Notes: generated by a model from the sequence alone, not told the origin. A DNA stretch of 64,000 nucleotides from Spirosoma panaciterrae DSM 21099 (GCF_000374025.1 NZ_KB893178.1:62001-126000); one strand, 5' to 3'; positions 1-9,515 are shown, counted from the first letter of the stretch. A program made the numbers and translations.

Positions 1-43
1 TGAACAGGCAGAAACTGGCGAATACGGTAAGGATAAATTTCAT
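1..43 (-). CDS. 5' end of a secreted protein running off the left edge
   Basis: On the minus strand an ATG at 43-41 opens a frame that continues without a stop to base 1, giving 14 residues: Met-Lys-Phe followed by an almost entirely hydrophobic run (ILTVFASFCLF). This looks like the start of a Sec signal peptide or lipoprotein leader, with the rest of the gene outside the window. It lies 68 bp downstream of pbpC on the same strand, so it may be co-transcribed. The product cannot be named from 14 residues, and chance is possible. Confidence 0.4.
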   Translation of the reverse strand, partial: MKFILTVFASFCLF

Positions 44-111
44 AGGTCAACGAGTTTGATATAAGGGTTGGAGATTAGTTGCCAGGTTATAAAAGCAAGT
101 GACCTGAATGA

Positions 112-2523
112 CTACTCATTTTTTATGAGTACACGGATATCACTGCTTCGGCCTTTGTCATCAGCACAGGAAATTTTTAGGGTTCCGGGTTGGGGCTTGA
201 AAAAGATAGCTTCGGTTGGTTTGGCCCGGCGATACAGCTTATCGTTCAAATACCAGAAAACCGTTTGTACGTCATTGGCAGCCTGACAGCTTAATTCCAT
301 TTCAGCAGGTTGCTTAGGATTGATAAAATATTCGCTGCCCGGATTCAGGCTGGTAATTTGTGGAGCAGTCTGGTCTGTGTTGCCAAATACGCGTTCGCAG
401 GCAGGGTTATGCGGAGGAGCCATTTCGAACGGAATATGACGGCTTTGGTAGAAGGCTACGACCTCCGGCGTCAGATTCGGGTAGGATTTCCGAACAAAAC
501 CAGAGTCGGGCAGGCAGTGCGCACAGTAAGCGATTGTACCCGCAGCGTTCGTAAAAACAGCTTTCCGATGCTGGCAACGTCGATACCGCGAAACGCCCAT
601 AATGCAGTAGTCGGTTACGGGGTTCTGACAAAACTCGCCTGGAACATTGCCCGTTTCGGGGCAGATGAGCCGCGTCGATAAGCGGGTTTGTCCTTTAGGG
701 GCCTGAAACCAGCCCGTTGGGGAGTTATAGTCCAGTACGTTAAAAAGCTGAAATAATAAAGGGGTTGCCGTATTAGCCCCGCTCAGTTCGGCCACGCCCA
801 CGCCCGAAAAGTTACCCACCCATACGCCAATCGTATACCGTTGATTATACCCAATGCTCCAGGCATCGCGTCGGCCATATGATGTTCCCGTTTTCCAGGC
901 AATGCGGGGTAAGTGATAACTATTGTCGAAATTATTGGGCAAGTCGGGGCGGGTAATCTGCGTGAGCGTATGCGTGACGAGGTAGGTGGCTTCGGGCGAA
1001 AGAAGGTTTACCTCACCCCCAGCCCCTCTCCTGATTTTAGGAGAGGGGGGAGAGGGATCGCATACTTTCCTCCCCTCTCCTAAAATCAGGAGAGGGGTTG
1101 GGGGTGAGGTAAACCGCAGCGGCTCCCATTTTCCACCATTGGCCAGGCCGGTATACAGCCGGGTCATTTCTTCCAGCGTAACCCCACAGCCACCCAGAAT
1201 CATGGAAAGCCCCAGTTCATTTTTCTGCTTTTTGATGGCCGAGAAACCGGCTTTCTGGAGTGTGGATACAAGGGCTGGTGTGCCCATTTCTTTCAGAAGT
1301 GCCACCGCCGGAATATTCAGTGAGTTGGCCAGGGCAAATTCGGCCGTGACGGGGCCGTTGAATCGACGGTCGAAGTTGTCGGGTTGATAACCACCGAAGT
1401 TGGTAGGGACGTCGGCCAGTTTGCTCTTGGGTGTAATGATGCCTTCGTCGAACGCCAATCCATATAGCAACGGTTTCAACGCACTTCCCGGCGACCGTAC
1501 AGCCCGTACACCATCAACCTGCCCACCATCGAAGGTATTTGAAAAATCGGCTGATCCCACATAGGCGACCACCTCTCGGGTGTGGTTATCCACAACCAGT
1601 ACTGCCGAATTGTGTATATTATAGCTTCGAATGCGGTTGGCATACTGCCGCACTATTCGCTCAACCGTTGTTTGGGCCGTTGGGTTAAGGGTTGACCGGA
1701 TAATGGGCGTATTCGGATTTTCGATTCGAAGCCGTCGCGAGAGATGCGGAGCCTGCTGGGGTGCATCATGACGATAAACCTGCAAGGGTTCGCTCTGGGC
1801 ATCCCGGATAGTCGATTCGTCGAAAAGGCCAGCGTTTCGGAAGCGGGTGAGCCACCGATCCCGCTCCTGCCTGACGAGCGCATTGCGAACGCCCAGACGA
1901 AGGCTGGATGGTCGATTTGGAATGATGGTTAAGGTGGTAATTTCGGCCAGACTTAGCAGAGCGGGCGGTTTGCCGAAATAAAGCAGGGATGCCGATTTTA
2001 AGCCTTCGATGTTGCTGCCGTAAGGAATCAGGTTCAGATAGAGCTGGAGAATCTCATCTTTTGAGTAATGCAGTTCCAGTTGCAGTGCCCGGAATAGCTC
2101 CAGCAACTTGGCTCCATAGGTTCGCTGGCGGGGTTCGAGTAACCGGACGGTTTGCATCGTAATGGTCGATGCGCCTGAGGTTCGTCGGCCCGTCAGGATA
2201 TTATTGACCGTAGCCCGAATGAGGGCAACGGGATTGAATCCTGGATGGTATCGAAAATATTTATCTTCTTTGAACAGAATGGCTTCGCGCAGGGTGGGGG
2301 TAATTTCATTCAGTTCGGCATACAGACGCCACTTATCGTCGCGGCTCAGAAAAGCGTGTAAAATAGTGCCGTCACGGGCCTTAACGAGGGTTGAGTAGGG
2401 GACCGTAGATTGGATTGGAAATAAAAAATCAAGGGCAAAAAAAATCAATAGCCCCGCCAGAGCGGTTTTAGTCCAACGCGATTGCCAGAGTCGCTGTGCT
2501 ATGATTTTACCTTTTTGAGCCAC
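112..2523 (-). CDS. pbpC: Penicillin-binding protein 1C, bifunctional peptidoglycan synthase
   Basis: Inner-membrane enzyme that polymerises lipid II (GT51 transglycosylase) and cross-links peptide stems (transpeptidase). One membrane anchor lies at about residues 18-36. The GT51 domain follows with FKEDKYFRYHPGF, GASTITMQTVRLL and SKDEILQLYLNLIPYG. The transpeptidase has the SxxK serine in SPGSALKPLLYG, SLN and KTGTSYGRRDAW. A C-terminal domain after TAPQITSLNPGSEY resembles the BiPBP_C module typical of PBP1C. The predicted start is GTG. Length (803 aa) is usual for PbpC, but about residues 470-506, between the SxN and KTG motifs, are encoded by an in-frame palindromic repeat (1005-1115) and have no counterpart I recognise in the family. 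The alpha-2-macroglobulin gene that often neighbours pbpC is not visible here. Confidence 0.93.
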   Translation of the reverse strand: MAQKGKIIAQRLWQSRWTKTALAGLLIFFALDFLFPIQSTVPYSTLVKARDGTILHAFLSRDDKWRLYAELNEITPTLREAILFKEDKYFRYHPGFNPVALIRATVNNILTGRRTSGASTITMQTVRLLEPRQRTYGAKLLELFRALQLELHYSKDEILQLYLNLIPYGSNIEGLKSASLLYFGKPPALLSLAEITTLTIIPNRPSSLRLGVRNALVRQERDRWLTRFRNAGLFDESTIRDAQSEPLQVYRHDAPQQAPHLSRRLRIENPNTPIIRSTLNPTAQTTVERIVRQYANRIRSYNIHNSAVLVVDNHTREVVAYVGSADFSNTFDGGQVDGVRAVRSPGSALKPLLYGLAFDEGIITPKSKLADVPTNFGGYQPDNFDRRFNGPVTAEFALANSLNIPAVALLKEMGTPALVSTLQKAGFSAIKKQKNELGLSMILGGCGVTLEEMTRLYTGLANGGKWEPLRFTSPPTPLLILGEGRKVCDPSPPSPKIRRGAGGEVNLLSPEATYLVTHTLTQITRPDLPNNFDNSYHLPRIAWKTGTSYGRRDAWSIGYNQRYTIGVWVGNFSGVGVAELSGANTATPLLFQLFNVLDYNSPTGWFQAPKGQTRLSTRLICPETGNVPGEFCQNPVTDYCIMGVSRYRRCQHRKAVFTNAAGTIAYCAHCLPDSGFVRKSYPNLTPEVVAFYQSRHIPFEMAPPHNPACERVFGNTDQTAPQITSLNPGSEYFINPKQPAEMELSCQAANDVQTVFWYLNDKLYRRAKPTEAIFFKPQPGTLKISCADDKGRSSDIRVLIKNE
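1005..1115. repeat. REPIN-like inverted repeat inserted in frame in pbpC
   Basis: Bases 1005-1048 and 1072-1115 are inverted copies of each other over 44 bp with a single mismatch, separated by a 23-bp spacer. Each arm carries its own small hairpin (CTCTCCT/AGGAGAG around GATTTT), so the element is two REP-like units facing each other. Total length is 111 bp, exactly 37 codons, and pbpC stays open through it. Arms are C-rich on one strand (CCTCACCCCCAGCCCCTC). No second copy was found in this window. Confidence 0.85.
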
Positions 2524-2638
2524 TGTTATGACAAGTCCCTGAAACTCTCTGTTTATTTGTACGTCTTACCGTTCAAGTTTTCAGTCTATAGTTTTCGTTT
2601 ACAGTTGGCGGAAAACTACACAAAAATTCACCTAAATC

Positions 2639-4033
2639 ATGACCATTCAATTTTTCGGTGCGGCCCGTACCGTAACCGGCAGTAAACACTTACTCACTAC
2701 CGCCAGTGGCAAACAGATTTTGCTCGATTGCGGCCTATTTCAGGGAATCAATACCGACGAACTGAACCAGGAATTTGGCTTTGATCCGAAGCTGGTCGAT
2801 TATATGGTGCTGTCTCACGCCCATATTGATCATACCGGCCTGATTCCCCGGTTGGTACGTCAGGGATTCAGTGGACCAATCTACACCACATCCTCGACCA
2901 TAGACCTCTGCAAGATTATGCTGATGGATAGCGCCCGGATTCAGGTGCGTGATCTGGAGCGGGTAAATGAACGACGGAAACGGCGTGGAGATCCCGAACT
3001 GGAAGCACTCTATGACGAAGACGATGTGCAGCAGGCTCTTGAATTGATGAAAGCTGTACACTACAATAGCCCATTCGTGATTTGTGATGAAGTTACGGGC
3101 CTGCTAACCGATGCCGGGCACTTGCTGGGAAGTGCGTCGGTCAGTTTGACGATCACCGAGAAGGGTACTGAAAAACACCTGTTTTTTAGTGGCGATATTG
3201 GCCGACCCGATGATAAGATCCTGCGATCACCTCAGCCTTTTCCACAGGCCGACTACATCATTTGTGAATCGACCTATGGCGACCGATTGCATGAAGCAGA
3301 ACCGGATATGAAAGCGCATTTGCTGGCCATTGTTCAGCAAACGTGTGTGCAGAACCGGGGCAAGCTCATCATTCCGGCCTTTGCCGTCGACCGTACGCAG
3401 GAGTTGATTTACGCGCTCGACCAGCTTGCCAGTGAGGGCCGCCTGCCGAAACTGCCCGTTTACATCGACAGCCCGATGGCCGTGCAGGCTACCCGGGTCA
3501 TGCAGGATCATGAAGAAGATTTCAACCCCGAAATTCTGGCCTATATCAAAAAGGATGGCGATGCATTCGACTTCCCGAATCTGCACTACATCACCGATGT
3601 CATGGATTCGAAAGCGATCAACGACAGCAAAGAGCCCTGTATCATTATTTCGCCATCGGGTATGGCCGAAGCCGGTCGTATCAAGCACCACATCAAGAAC
3701 AACATTACCAAACCCAATACGACCATTTTGCTGGTGGGATATGCTTCACCTACCAGTTTGGGGGGCGCACTAAAACGGGGCGATAAAGAGGTGACTATTT
3801 TTGGTGAGCGCTATCCGGTTATAGCGAGGGTAGCCATAATGGATTCATTTTCAGCCCATGGGGATTATAAAGAGATGCTCCAGTTTTTAAGCTGTCAGGA
3901 CCCGGCCAAAGTTAAAACCGTATTTTTGGTTCATGGTGAATATGATAAGCAGATCGTCTGGAAGGACCATTTGCAGGAGGCAGGTTTCAACCATATTGAG
4001 ATCCCGGAGATGAAGCAGAAAGTGGTTTTGTAA
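2639..4033 (+). CDS. Beta-CASP metallo-beta-lactamase-fold nuclease
   Basis: Predicted cytoplasmic zinc-dependent RNA-processing hydrolase of the CPSF73/YSH1-like bacterial family (464 aa). The metallo-beta-lactamase core shows SHAHIDHTG near residue 60, DAGHLLGSA and SGDIGRPDD. The beta-CASP part shows ESTYGDR, IIPAFAVDRTQELIYAL, SPSGMAEAGRIKHHI, FSAHGD and the C-terminal FLVHGE. These are the metal ligands and active-site motifs of RNA-cleaving members, so it should be catalytically competent. It is divergent from pbpC with 115 bp between and is followed by a strong terminator. The substrate is unknown; a DNA or tRNA 3'-end role cannot be excluded. Confidence 0.88.
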   Translation: MTIQFFGAARTVTGSKHLLTTASGKQILLDCGLFQGINTDELNQEFGFDPKLVDYMVLSHAHIDHTGLIPRLVRQGFSGPIYTTSSTIDLCKIMLMDSARIQVRDLERVNERRKRRGDPELEALYDEDDVQQALELMKAVHYNSPFVICDEVTGLLTDAGHLLGSASVSLTITEKGTEKHLFFSGDIGRPDDKILRSPQPFPQADYIICESTYGDRLHEAEPDMKAHLLAIVQQTCVQNRGKLIIPAFAVDRTQELIYALDQLASEGRLPKLPVYIDSPMAVQATRVMQDHEEDFNPEILAYIKKDGDAFDFPNLHYITDVMDSKAINDSKEPCIIISPSGMAEAGRIKHHIKNNITKPNTTILLVGYASPTSLGGALKRGDKEVTIFGERYPVIARVAIMDSFSAHGDYKEMLQFLSCQDPAKVKTVFLVHGEYDKQIVWKDHLQEAGFNHIEIPEMKQKVVL

Positions 4034-4042
4034 GCGATAGGC

Positions 4043-4091
4043 CCCAACAAAAACTCCCCCGATGGTTAAGGTCGGGGGAGTTTTTGTTGGG
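4043..4091. terminator. Strong hairpin terminator, likely bidirectional
   Basis: A perfect 20-bp inverted repeat (4043-4062 with 4072-4091) has a G/C-rich core and A-rich and T-rich outer parts, 9 bp after the stop of the beta-CASP gene. It also lies just downstream of the small minus-strand ORF, so it can end both transcripts. Confidence 0.9.
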
Positions 4092-4103
4092 ATGCTGCTG
4101 TCG

Positions 4104-4316
4104 TCAGGTAAATCGGACGCGTGCTGCCCGCGCAAAACAACGATTTAAGACCGCTCGATACACTTTGCCGAATTGAACATAACACCAGCGTCTGAGTTGC
4201 TTGACTTCCTTTGGAATAAGCAATTTTATGGCTTTGGCCAATTCTTTTTCAAAGAGAGATTTATCAAAACTCACCTTCTGAAGGATGGTTTTGATATATT
4301 CGAGCATAGAGAGCAT
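4104..4316 (-). CDS. Small conserved-looking basic protein, unknown function
   Basis: A 70-residue frame (MLSMLEYIKTILQKVSFDKS onward; an internal ATG at 4307 would give 67 aa). The protein is basic and probably helical, with a Trp/Tyr/Phe-rich patch RRWCYVQFGKVYRAVLNR and no membrane segment or signal peptide. I believe similar short proteins occur in other Cytophagales, but I cannot verify this here. It sits alone in the gap between two plus-strand genes and ends beside a bidirectional terminator, which supports it being a real transcribed gene. No function is proposed. Confidence 0.6.
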   Translation of the reverse strand: MLSMLEYIKTILQKVSFDKSLFEKELAKAIKLLIPKEVKQLRRWCYVQFGKVYRAVLNRCFARAARVRFT

Positions 4317-4352
4317 AGGGTATCAGTTTTTTGGTTAGGAAGCTTGTCGAAT

Positions 4353-4387
4353 ATAAGAACGAAATAGGCCATTGGGTTCGTTCTTAT
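4353..4387. promoter_or_regulatory. 11-bp inverted repeat between divergent genes
   Basis: ATAAGAACGAA (4353-4363) and its exact complement TTCGTTCTTAT (4377-4387) flank a 13-nt spacer. The repeat lies between the start of the small minus-strand ORF (4316) and batD (4431). No T-tract follows, so an operator for a dimeric regulator is more likely than a terminator. This is inference from position only. Confidence 0.45.
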
Positions 4388-4430
4388 TCTCGTAACGGCT
4401 TTCCGTGAAAATTGTTGCTTCAAAATAACG

Positions 4431-5900
4431 ATGTTACTTGCAATATTCCGTATTTTTTTTGTATTATTTTTTCTTAACATACTGACCGTTTATGGCCAAG
4501 TGCCTGATAATGTTGCTTCTGTTGAATTAAGTGCGTCTACTTTTCCTATCGAACGGCCTTTCACCATTTCGGTTGTCATTTCCAACAGCGAAAATCGGGT
4601 AACGATCCCATTTCCCGACATTCCGGGATTTGTTAAAACGGGGATTACCACCAGTATGTCGCCTAGTGAAGTTAACGGAAAAACAATTACAAATCAAATC
4701 ATTACGCAAACGTATCAGGCGCTGGCGCCTGGTCGGTTCCGGGTGCCTCCGTTTAGTTTGGAGATAAATGGAGAAACAATTCATTCGGCTGGTGCAGTTT
4801 TAGTCGTACAACCGTCGGCAAAATCATCCGCTCCGCTCAATACCAGTCTGGCCACGGTCAATACAACGTCTAGTGACGCTGCTTTTCTGGATATACGGAC
4901 CTCCAGAGCCAGCGTCTATACGGGCGAAGGACTGGCACTGACCTTATCGTTTTTTGTGGCAGACAACTATCCGTATGTGCTCGATTTCAAGGGACTCGAT
5001 AAACAGGTACAGGCTATCTCAAAAAAAATTCGTCCCGCCAACTCATGGGAAGAAAGCCAGCCCATTACCGAGTTAAAACCCGTGCCGGTACTAATCAAAG
5101 GAAAGAAATATAGGGAGATACAACTCTTTCAATCCATTTTTTTTCCCTTGTCCAATCAGTCGGTGCAGATACCGTCGGTTGCGGTTCAATTGACGCGGAC
5201 ACGGCCTGTTATAGGCCCGCCTTCGGCGCAGGTTGAGCGGGTTCTATTTGCCAGTAAACCATTGACTATTAAAGTTAAGGCATTGCCGAACCATCCATTA
5301 CGCGGCCGGGTGTCGGTGGGGTCGTTCCGATTGGAAGAGGAACTGGAGCGGCAGGGTATTCGCACCGGACAGAGTGTTCGGTATGTGTTTACAATTACCG
5401 GAGAAGGCAATATCGCTACGATTCCGGCTCCTGCGCTTGTGAGTGAAAACAATGAATTAGACATATTTCCACCCGAAGAAAAACATGCCATCAGCCATTT
5501 TGGTAATCAGATAACGGGCCGTAAAACGTTCTCTTATTTTATCGTTCCTCGTCAAAATGGACAGGTTTCGTTGGCAAATCACTTTCAATGGATTTATTTC
5601 GACCCGAAAACCGCCCGTTACGACACCCTTCGTCCGAAAGTACGACTACAGGTGGGCAGCAAAAATACCCAGGATGGGAGCCAACCCGTAATCCTGTCAG
5701 ATGCTGCAAGCGTTAGTAGTGAGACGGCTCAGGTGGCCTCAACGGATCGCTCATTTTATGCGGGTATTACGGCTATGGATAGCACACGCCAACCCATCCG
5801 CATTTCGGTATTGATTCGGGCAATAGCCAATGTCCTGATTGTTATTATGTTAGTAGGAATGGTTTTCGTCTTTTTTAAAAAACAGCATACAGGCCGGTAG
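4431..5900 (+). CDS. batD: BatD-family membrane-anchored protein
   Basis: Oxygen-tolerance (Bat operon) family protein, a large periplasmic protein with a single C-terminal membrane anchor. An N-terminal signal peptide (IFFVLFFLNILTVYGQ) is followed by an Ig-like beta-rich domain with features typical of BatD: FPDIPGFVKTG, then TYQALAPGRFRVPPFSLEING. A second domain contains TGEGLALTLSF-like sequence, and a hydrophobic anchor near residues 460-482 ends in a short KKQHTGR cytoplasmic tail. Length 489 aa fits shorter BatD proteins. The usual partners BatA, BatB and BatC, and the MoxR ATPase, are absent, so this is an orphan copy. The molecular role of the family is poorly defined. Confidence 0.78.
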   Translation: MLLAIFRIFFVLFFLNILTVYGQVPDNVASVELSASTFPIERPFTISVVISNSENRVTIPFPDIPGFVKTGITTSMSPSEVNGKTITNQIITQTYQALAPGRFRVPPFSLEINGETIHSAGAVLVVQPSAKSSAPLNTSLATVNTTSSDAAFLDIRTSRASVYTGEGLALTLSFFVADNYPYVLDFKGLDKQVQAISKKIRPANSWEESQPITELKPVPVLIKGKKYREIQLFQSIFFPLSNQSVQIPSVAVQLTRTRPVIGPPSAQVERVLFASKPLTIKVKALPNHPLRGRVSVGSFRLEEELERQGIRTGQSVRYVFTITGEGNIATIPAPALVSENNELDIFPPEEKHAISHFGNQITGRKTFSYFIVPRQNGQVSLANHFQWIYFDPKTARYDTLRPKVRLQVGSKNTQDGSQPVILSDAASVSSETAQVASTDRSFYAGITAMDSTRQPIRISVLIRAIANVLIVIMLVGMVFVFFKKQHTGR

Positions 5901-5942
5901 CCGCAAAGAACGCTCTGGTTCAGTATCGATTACCCAACACGC

Positions 5943-7022
5943 ATGAGCAGCACATACGGAAGCTTATTTCGAATTTCTACATTTGGTGAATCACACGGGC
6001 CGGGCATTGGGGTTGTGATTGATGGTTGCCCAGCCGGTTTACCCTTCGATACAGAGTTTATTCAGCATGAACTGGATCGACGCAAACCTGGTCAGTCCCG
6101 CATTACCACACAACGGCGCGAAGCCGATGAGTTTGAGGTGTTGTCGGGCGTTTTTGAGGGAAAAACCCAGGGAACTCCCCTGGCTTTGCTCATTCGCAAC
6201 ACCGATCAGCGTAGTAAAGACTATGGGCACATTGCCGAGCAGTTCCGGCCCTCTCATGCCGATTATACGTATCAGACCAAATATGGCTCCCGCGATTATC
6301 GGGGGGGCGGGCGTTCGTCGGCTCGTGAGACAGCCGCCCGGGTAGCGGCTGGTGCCGTTGCGAAACTGCTATTGGCACAGCAGGGTGTTCAGATAAAGGC
6401 CTATGTGTCGCAGGTCGGTAAGTTAAAACTTCAGAAATCCTATCAGGAGCTAGATCTGGACCTTGCGGAAGACAATGCGGTTCGTTGCCCTGATCCGGAA
6501 ACGGCCGAGCAAATGTTTCAGTACATTGACGAAACCCGTAAACGGGGCGACTCGATTGGCGGTATCGTTGATTGTGTCGTGATGGGGGTTCCGGCTGGCT
6601 GGGGCGAACCTGTTTTCGATAAACTTCATGCTGAACTGGGGAAAGCCATGCTCAGCATCAATGCCGTAAAAGGCTTTGAATACGGCAGTGGCTTTGCTGG
6701 TGCTGAACGGTATGGCTCCGAACACAACGACGAATTTTACATGGATGCCAATGGAAACGTTCGTACCCGAACCAACCATTCGGGTGGTATTCAGGGAGGC
6801 ATCAGCAACGGGGAGGATATTTATTTCCGGACGGCGTTCAAGCCCGTGGCAACGATTATGCAGGATCAGGATAGCGTTGATGTCCACGGACAGCCGGTGA
6901 CCGTTTCGGGTAAAGGCCGCCATGACCCCTGCGTAGTACCCCGCGCTGTTCCGATTGTTGAGGCCATGGCCGCGCTGGTGCTGGTAGATATGTTCCTGCG
7001 CAACAAGGCTTCGCAGGTCTAG
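5943..7022 (+). CDS. aroC: Chorismate synthase
   Basis: Last enzyme of the shikimate pathway, converting 5-enolpyruvylshikimate-3-phosphate to chorismate using reduced FMN. All three family signatures are present: [18 protein letters not shown] at the N-terminus, [19 protein letters not shown] in the middle and [19 protein letters not shown] toward the C-terminus, followed by [20 protein letters not shown]. Length (359 aa) is full. It starts 42 bp after batD, and a flavin-transferase gene follows within 45 bp, so the three may be co-transcribed. Confidence 0.98.
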   Translation: MSSTYGSLFRISTFGESHGPGIGVVIDGCPAGLPFDTEFIQHELDRRKPGQSRITTQRREADEFEVLSGVFEGKTQGTPLALLIRNTDQRSKDYGHIAEQFRPSHADYTYQTKYGSRDYRGGGRSSARETAARVAAGAVAKLLLAQQGVQIKAYVSQVGKLKLQKSYQELDLDLAEDNAVRCPDPETAEQMFQYIDETRKRGDSIGGIVDCVVMGVPAGWGEPVFDKLHAELGKAMLSINAVKGFEYGSGFAGAERYGSEHNDEFYMDANGNVRTRTNHSGGIQGGISNGEDIYFRTAFKPVATIMQDQDSVDVHGQPVTVSGKGRHDPCVVPRAVPIVEAMAALVLVDMFLRNKASQV

Positions 7023-7063
7023 AGTATCGGCCCAGGTTGTACCTGATTTTCAATTTGTTATTG

Positions 7064-8143
7064 ATGATTTTTTCAATGCATACGTTACTTGCCGCCTACC
7101 AGTTTTCAGGCCGTTTGTGGATTCACAAACGGCTTTTTTACGGCTTAATCTGTATAGGAGCATTATTGGCGAATAGAGTATCGGCGCAAACTCGTTTCAG
7201 CTTTCATCGGGGGCTGATGGGTACACAGTTCAATCTTATTTTTTACGCCCCCGACAGTATTACTGCTCAACAGGTCAACGCTGCCGTTTCGGCACGAATG
7301 GACACGCTGAATCAAATCATGAGCGATTACCTCGATGGCTCCGAAATAAACCGATTATCGGCTACGGCTGGCTCGGGAAGGTGGGTGCCTGTATCGGCCG
7401 ACCTGTTTCTGGTGTTACAAAAAGCCCAAACCATAGCCCGATTGTCGAACGGACGATTTGACCCAACCATTGGGCCGCTATCACTGCTCTGGCGGAGAGC
7501 TGTTCGGCGGAAGGAATTTCCAACGGCCAGAGAGCGCCGTCGGGCCAGACGTGCCGTCGGGTATCGATTGATGGAGTTAGATAGTGTCAGTCGTTCGGTT
7601 TGGTTACGAAAGTCCGGTATGCGACTGGACGTTGGTGGGATAGGGCAGGGGTTCGCGGTGGATGAAGCCTTAAAAACTGTACATAATCTGGGTATTCGGG
7701 TGGTTTTGATCGACATTGGTGGCGATATTCTGGTGGGTGAAGCGCCCCCCCAATCGGCCGGGTGGCGAGTAGAAATTGGTTCCGGGAAGGCCAATGATCG
7801 GGATACCACAACCATAGTACTCCATAACGCAGCGATCACGACATCGGGCGATACGTACCGATTTTTAGAGCACAACGGTCGGCGGTATTCACACATTATG
7901 GACCCCAGGTCGGGTCTTGGCTTACGGCATTTTGTCCGGGCAACGGTACTGGCTCCTACTGGTTATCAGGCCGATGCACTTACCAAGGTGTTTAGTGTAG
8001 CGGGCTTACGGAAGTCTGAGAACTTATTAAAACGCTTTCCCGGTATAGACTTGCTGATGGTAGAGCATAAAAACGGCCGACTGCGCTTGTGGCAATCGGC
8101 CGGGTTCCAGCAACGGGAGATTTCCAGGTTAAGAAAACGCTAG
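7064..8143 (+). CDS. apbE: FAD:protein FMN transferase (ApbE family)
   Basis: Periplasmic enzyme that attaches FMN from FAD to a Thr/Ser of target flavoproteins. After an N-terminal leader (LFYGLICIGALLANRVSAQ) the mature part begins FSFHRGLMGTQFNLIFYA. Family features are LNQIMSDYLDGSEINRLS, RLDVGGIGQGFAVDEAL (LDxGGIxKGxAVD), VVLIDIGGDI and HIMDPRSG. The start is uncertain: an upstream TTG (7037) and ATGs at 7064 and 7076 are in frame. No obvious flavinylation target such as RnfG or NqrC lies in the window, so the partner is unknown. Confidence 0.92.
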   Translation: MIFSMHTLLAAYQFSGRLWIHKRLFYGLICIGALLANRVSAQTRFSFHRGLMGTQFNLIFYAPDSITAQQVNAAVSARMDTLNQIMSDYLDGSEINRLSATAGSGRWVPVSADLFLVLQKAQTIARLSNGRFDPTIGPLSLLWRRAVRRKEFPTARERRRARRAVGYRLMELDSVSRSVWLRKSGMRLDVGGIGQGFAVDEALKTVHNLGIRVVLIDIGGDILVGEAPPQSAGWRVEIGSGKANDRDTTTIVLHNAAITTSGDTYRFLEHNGRRYSHIMDPRSGLGLRHFVRATVLAPTGYQADALTKVFSVAGLRKSENLLKRFPGIDLLMVEHKNGRLRLWQSAGFQQREISRLRKR

Positions 8144-8147
8144 CAAA

Positions 8148-9515
8148 CTATACGGCAATGGTTTTGCCGGGTACGGCAATCTGGTAATAGCCATCCTTAT
8201 CGGGCAGGCTCTTGGGCATAGCATCCCAGGCCAGCGTCGTCGGGAACAGATCGATCTGTGAGTTCAGTGCTTCCTCCCATTTCACGGTTTTGCCTGAGTA
8301 CGACGCCATACGACCCATAATGGCGGTCATCGTACTTTTTGCACCATGTTCCGCATCGGCAAATTTATATTGTCCTTTAGCAATGGCGTCGAAAAGCTCG
8401 TCGTGCTCGATCTGGTACGGGCTGATGTCCGTTTTGGCTGTGTAGGTATAGATCGGCTGACCATTGTAGCCGACTAAGCTACTGGTCTTCTTTTCCATAC
8501 CCTCAATCTTTCCTTTTGTGCCCAGAAACAGTTCATCGACCCGGCTGTAAGTGCCTTCATAATGGCGGCACTGGCTGTTGATGGTGCTGCCGTCGGCATA
8601 GGTAAAATCGATGATGTGGTGGTCAAAAATCTCACCGTCATCTTTCCCATTTCGTACCTGGCGGCCACCCGTACCCTGGCAGGAAACCGGATAGCCTTTT
8701 TTCACCCAGTTGGCTACGTCGATGTTGTGAATGTGCTGCTCGTTGATGTGATCGCCACAGAGCCAGTTGAAGTAATACCAGTTGCGCATCTGGTAGTCCA
8801 TTTCGCTCTGATTTGGTTTGCGGGGTTTGTGCCATACACCTCCACTTACCCAATACACCTGCCCGCCGATAATATCGCCAATGGCTCCATCATGAATACG
8901 CTTGATCATTTCGCGGTAGCTAGGCTGGTAATGGCGCTGTAGGCCCACCACAACATTCAGTTTTTTCTTTTTCGCTTCTTCGGCGGCTGCCAGTACCCGA
9001 CGAACACCCGGCGCATCGGTAGCTACGGGTTTCTCCATGAAGATCTGCTTGCTTTGCCGAACGGCCTCTTCGAAATGGCTAGGCCGGAAACCCGGTGGGG
9101 TTGCCAGAATAACCACATCAGCCAACGCCATAGCCTGTTTGTAAGCATCGAAACCCACAAACTTATGGTCTTCGGGTACATTGAGTTTGGGCGACCCGTC
9201 GGGCGATTTTATATTTTTGGCTGTCAGGAAATTGCTGATGTTCTGATATGACTCGTCCAGACGATCGCGGAATGCATCGGCCATGGCCACGATCTGCACA
9301 TTTTGTTTCGTGCTCAGTGCCTGCTGGGCTGCCCCGGTGCCGCGTCCACCGCATCCGATAAGCGCTACTTTGATGGTGTCGTTGACAGAGAAGTGATACC
9401 CCGGATGTCCACTTGCTTTTGCCGTGAACGGAAGGCTACCCAGAATAGCTCCTCCTGTAAGCAGACCCGAAGCTTTTAAAAACTCCCGGCGGTCCTGATT
9501 GGATTCATTTGCCAT
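8148..9515 (-). CDS. Tat-exported Gfo/Idh/MocA-family oxidoreductase
   Basis: NAD(P)-dependent sugar or inositol oxidoreductase predicted to be exported folded. The start MANESNQDRREFLKASG is chosen because it opens a twin-arginine leader; the longer in-frame ORF would place this leader internally. The Rossmann fold begins IKVALIGCGGRGTGAA, and the family signature EKPVATDAPGV (EKP) follows at about residue 170. A C-terminal alpha/beta domain contains DHINEQHIHNIDVANWV with the conserved histidines. Length is 455 aa. It is convergent with apbE (4-bp gap) and divergent from the TonB receptor. Substrate is unknown; such proteins in Bacteroidota often act on periplasmic glycans. Confidence 0.9.
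   Translation of the reverse strand: MANESNQDRREFLKASGLLTGGAILGSLPFTAKASGHPGYHFSVNDTIKVALIGCGGRGTGAAQQALSTKQNVQIVAMADAFRDRLDESYQNISNFLTAKNIKSPDGSPKLNVPEDHKFVGFDAYKQAMALADVVILATPPGFRPSHFEEAVRQSKQIFMEKPVATDAPGVRRVLAAAEEAKKKKLNVVVGLQRHYQPSYREMIKRIHDGAIGDIIGGQVYWVSGGVWHKPRKPNQSEMDYQMRNWYYFNWLCGDHINEQHIHNIDVANWVKKGYPVSCQGTGGRQVRNGKDDGEIFDHHIIDFTYADGSTINSQCRHYEGTYSRVDELFLGTKGKIEGMEKKTSSLVGYNGQPIYTYTAKTDISPYQIEHDELFDAIAKGQYKFADAEHGAKSTMTAIMGRMASYSGKTVKWEEALNSQIDLFPTTLAWDAMPKSLPDKDGYYQIAVPGKTIAV

Noticed and set aside
986-1387. 133-aa plus-strand ORF across the pbpC repeat
   Set aside because: It is antisense to pbpC and exists because the palindrome is free of stops in both directions; no family signature.
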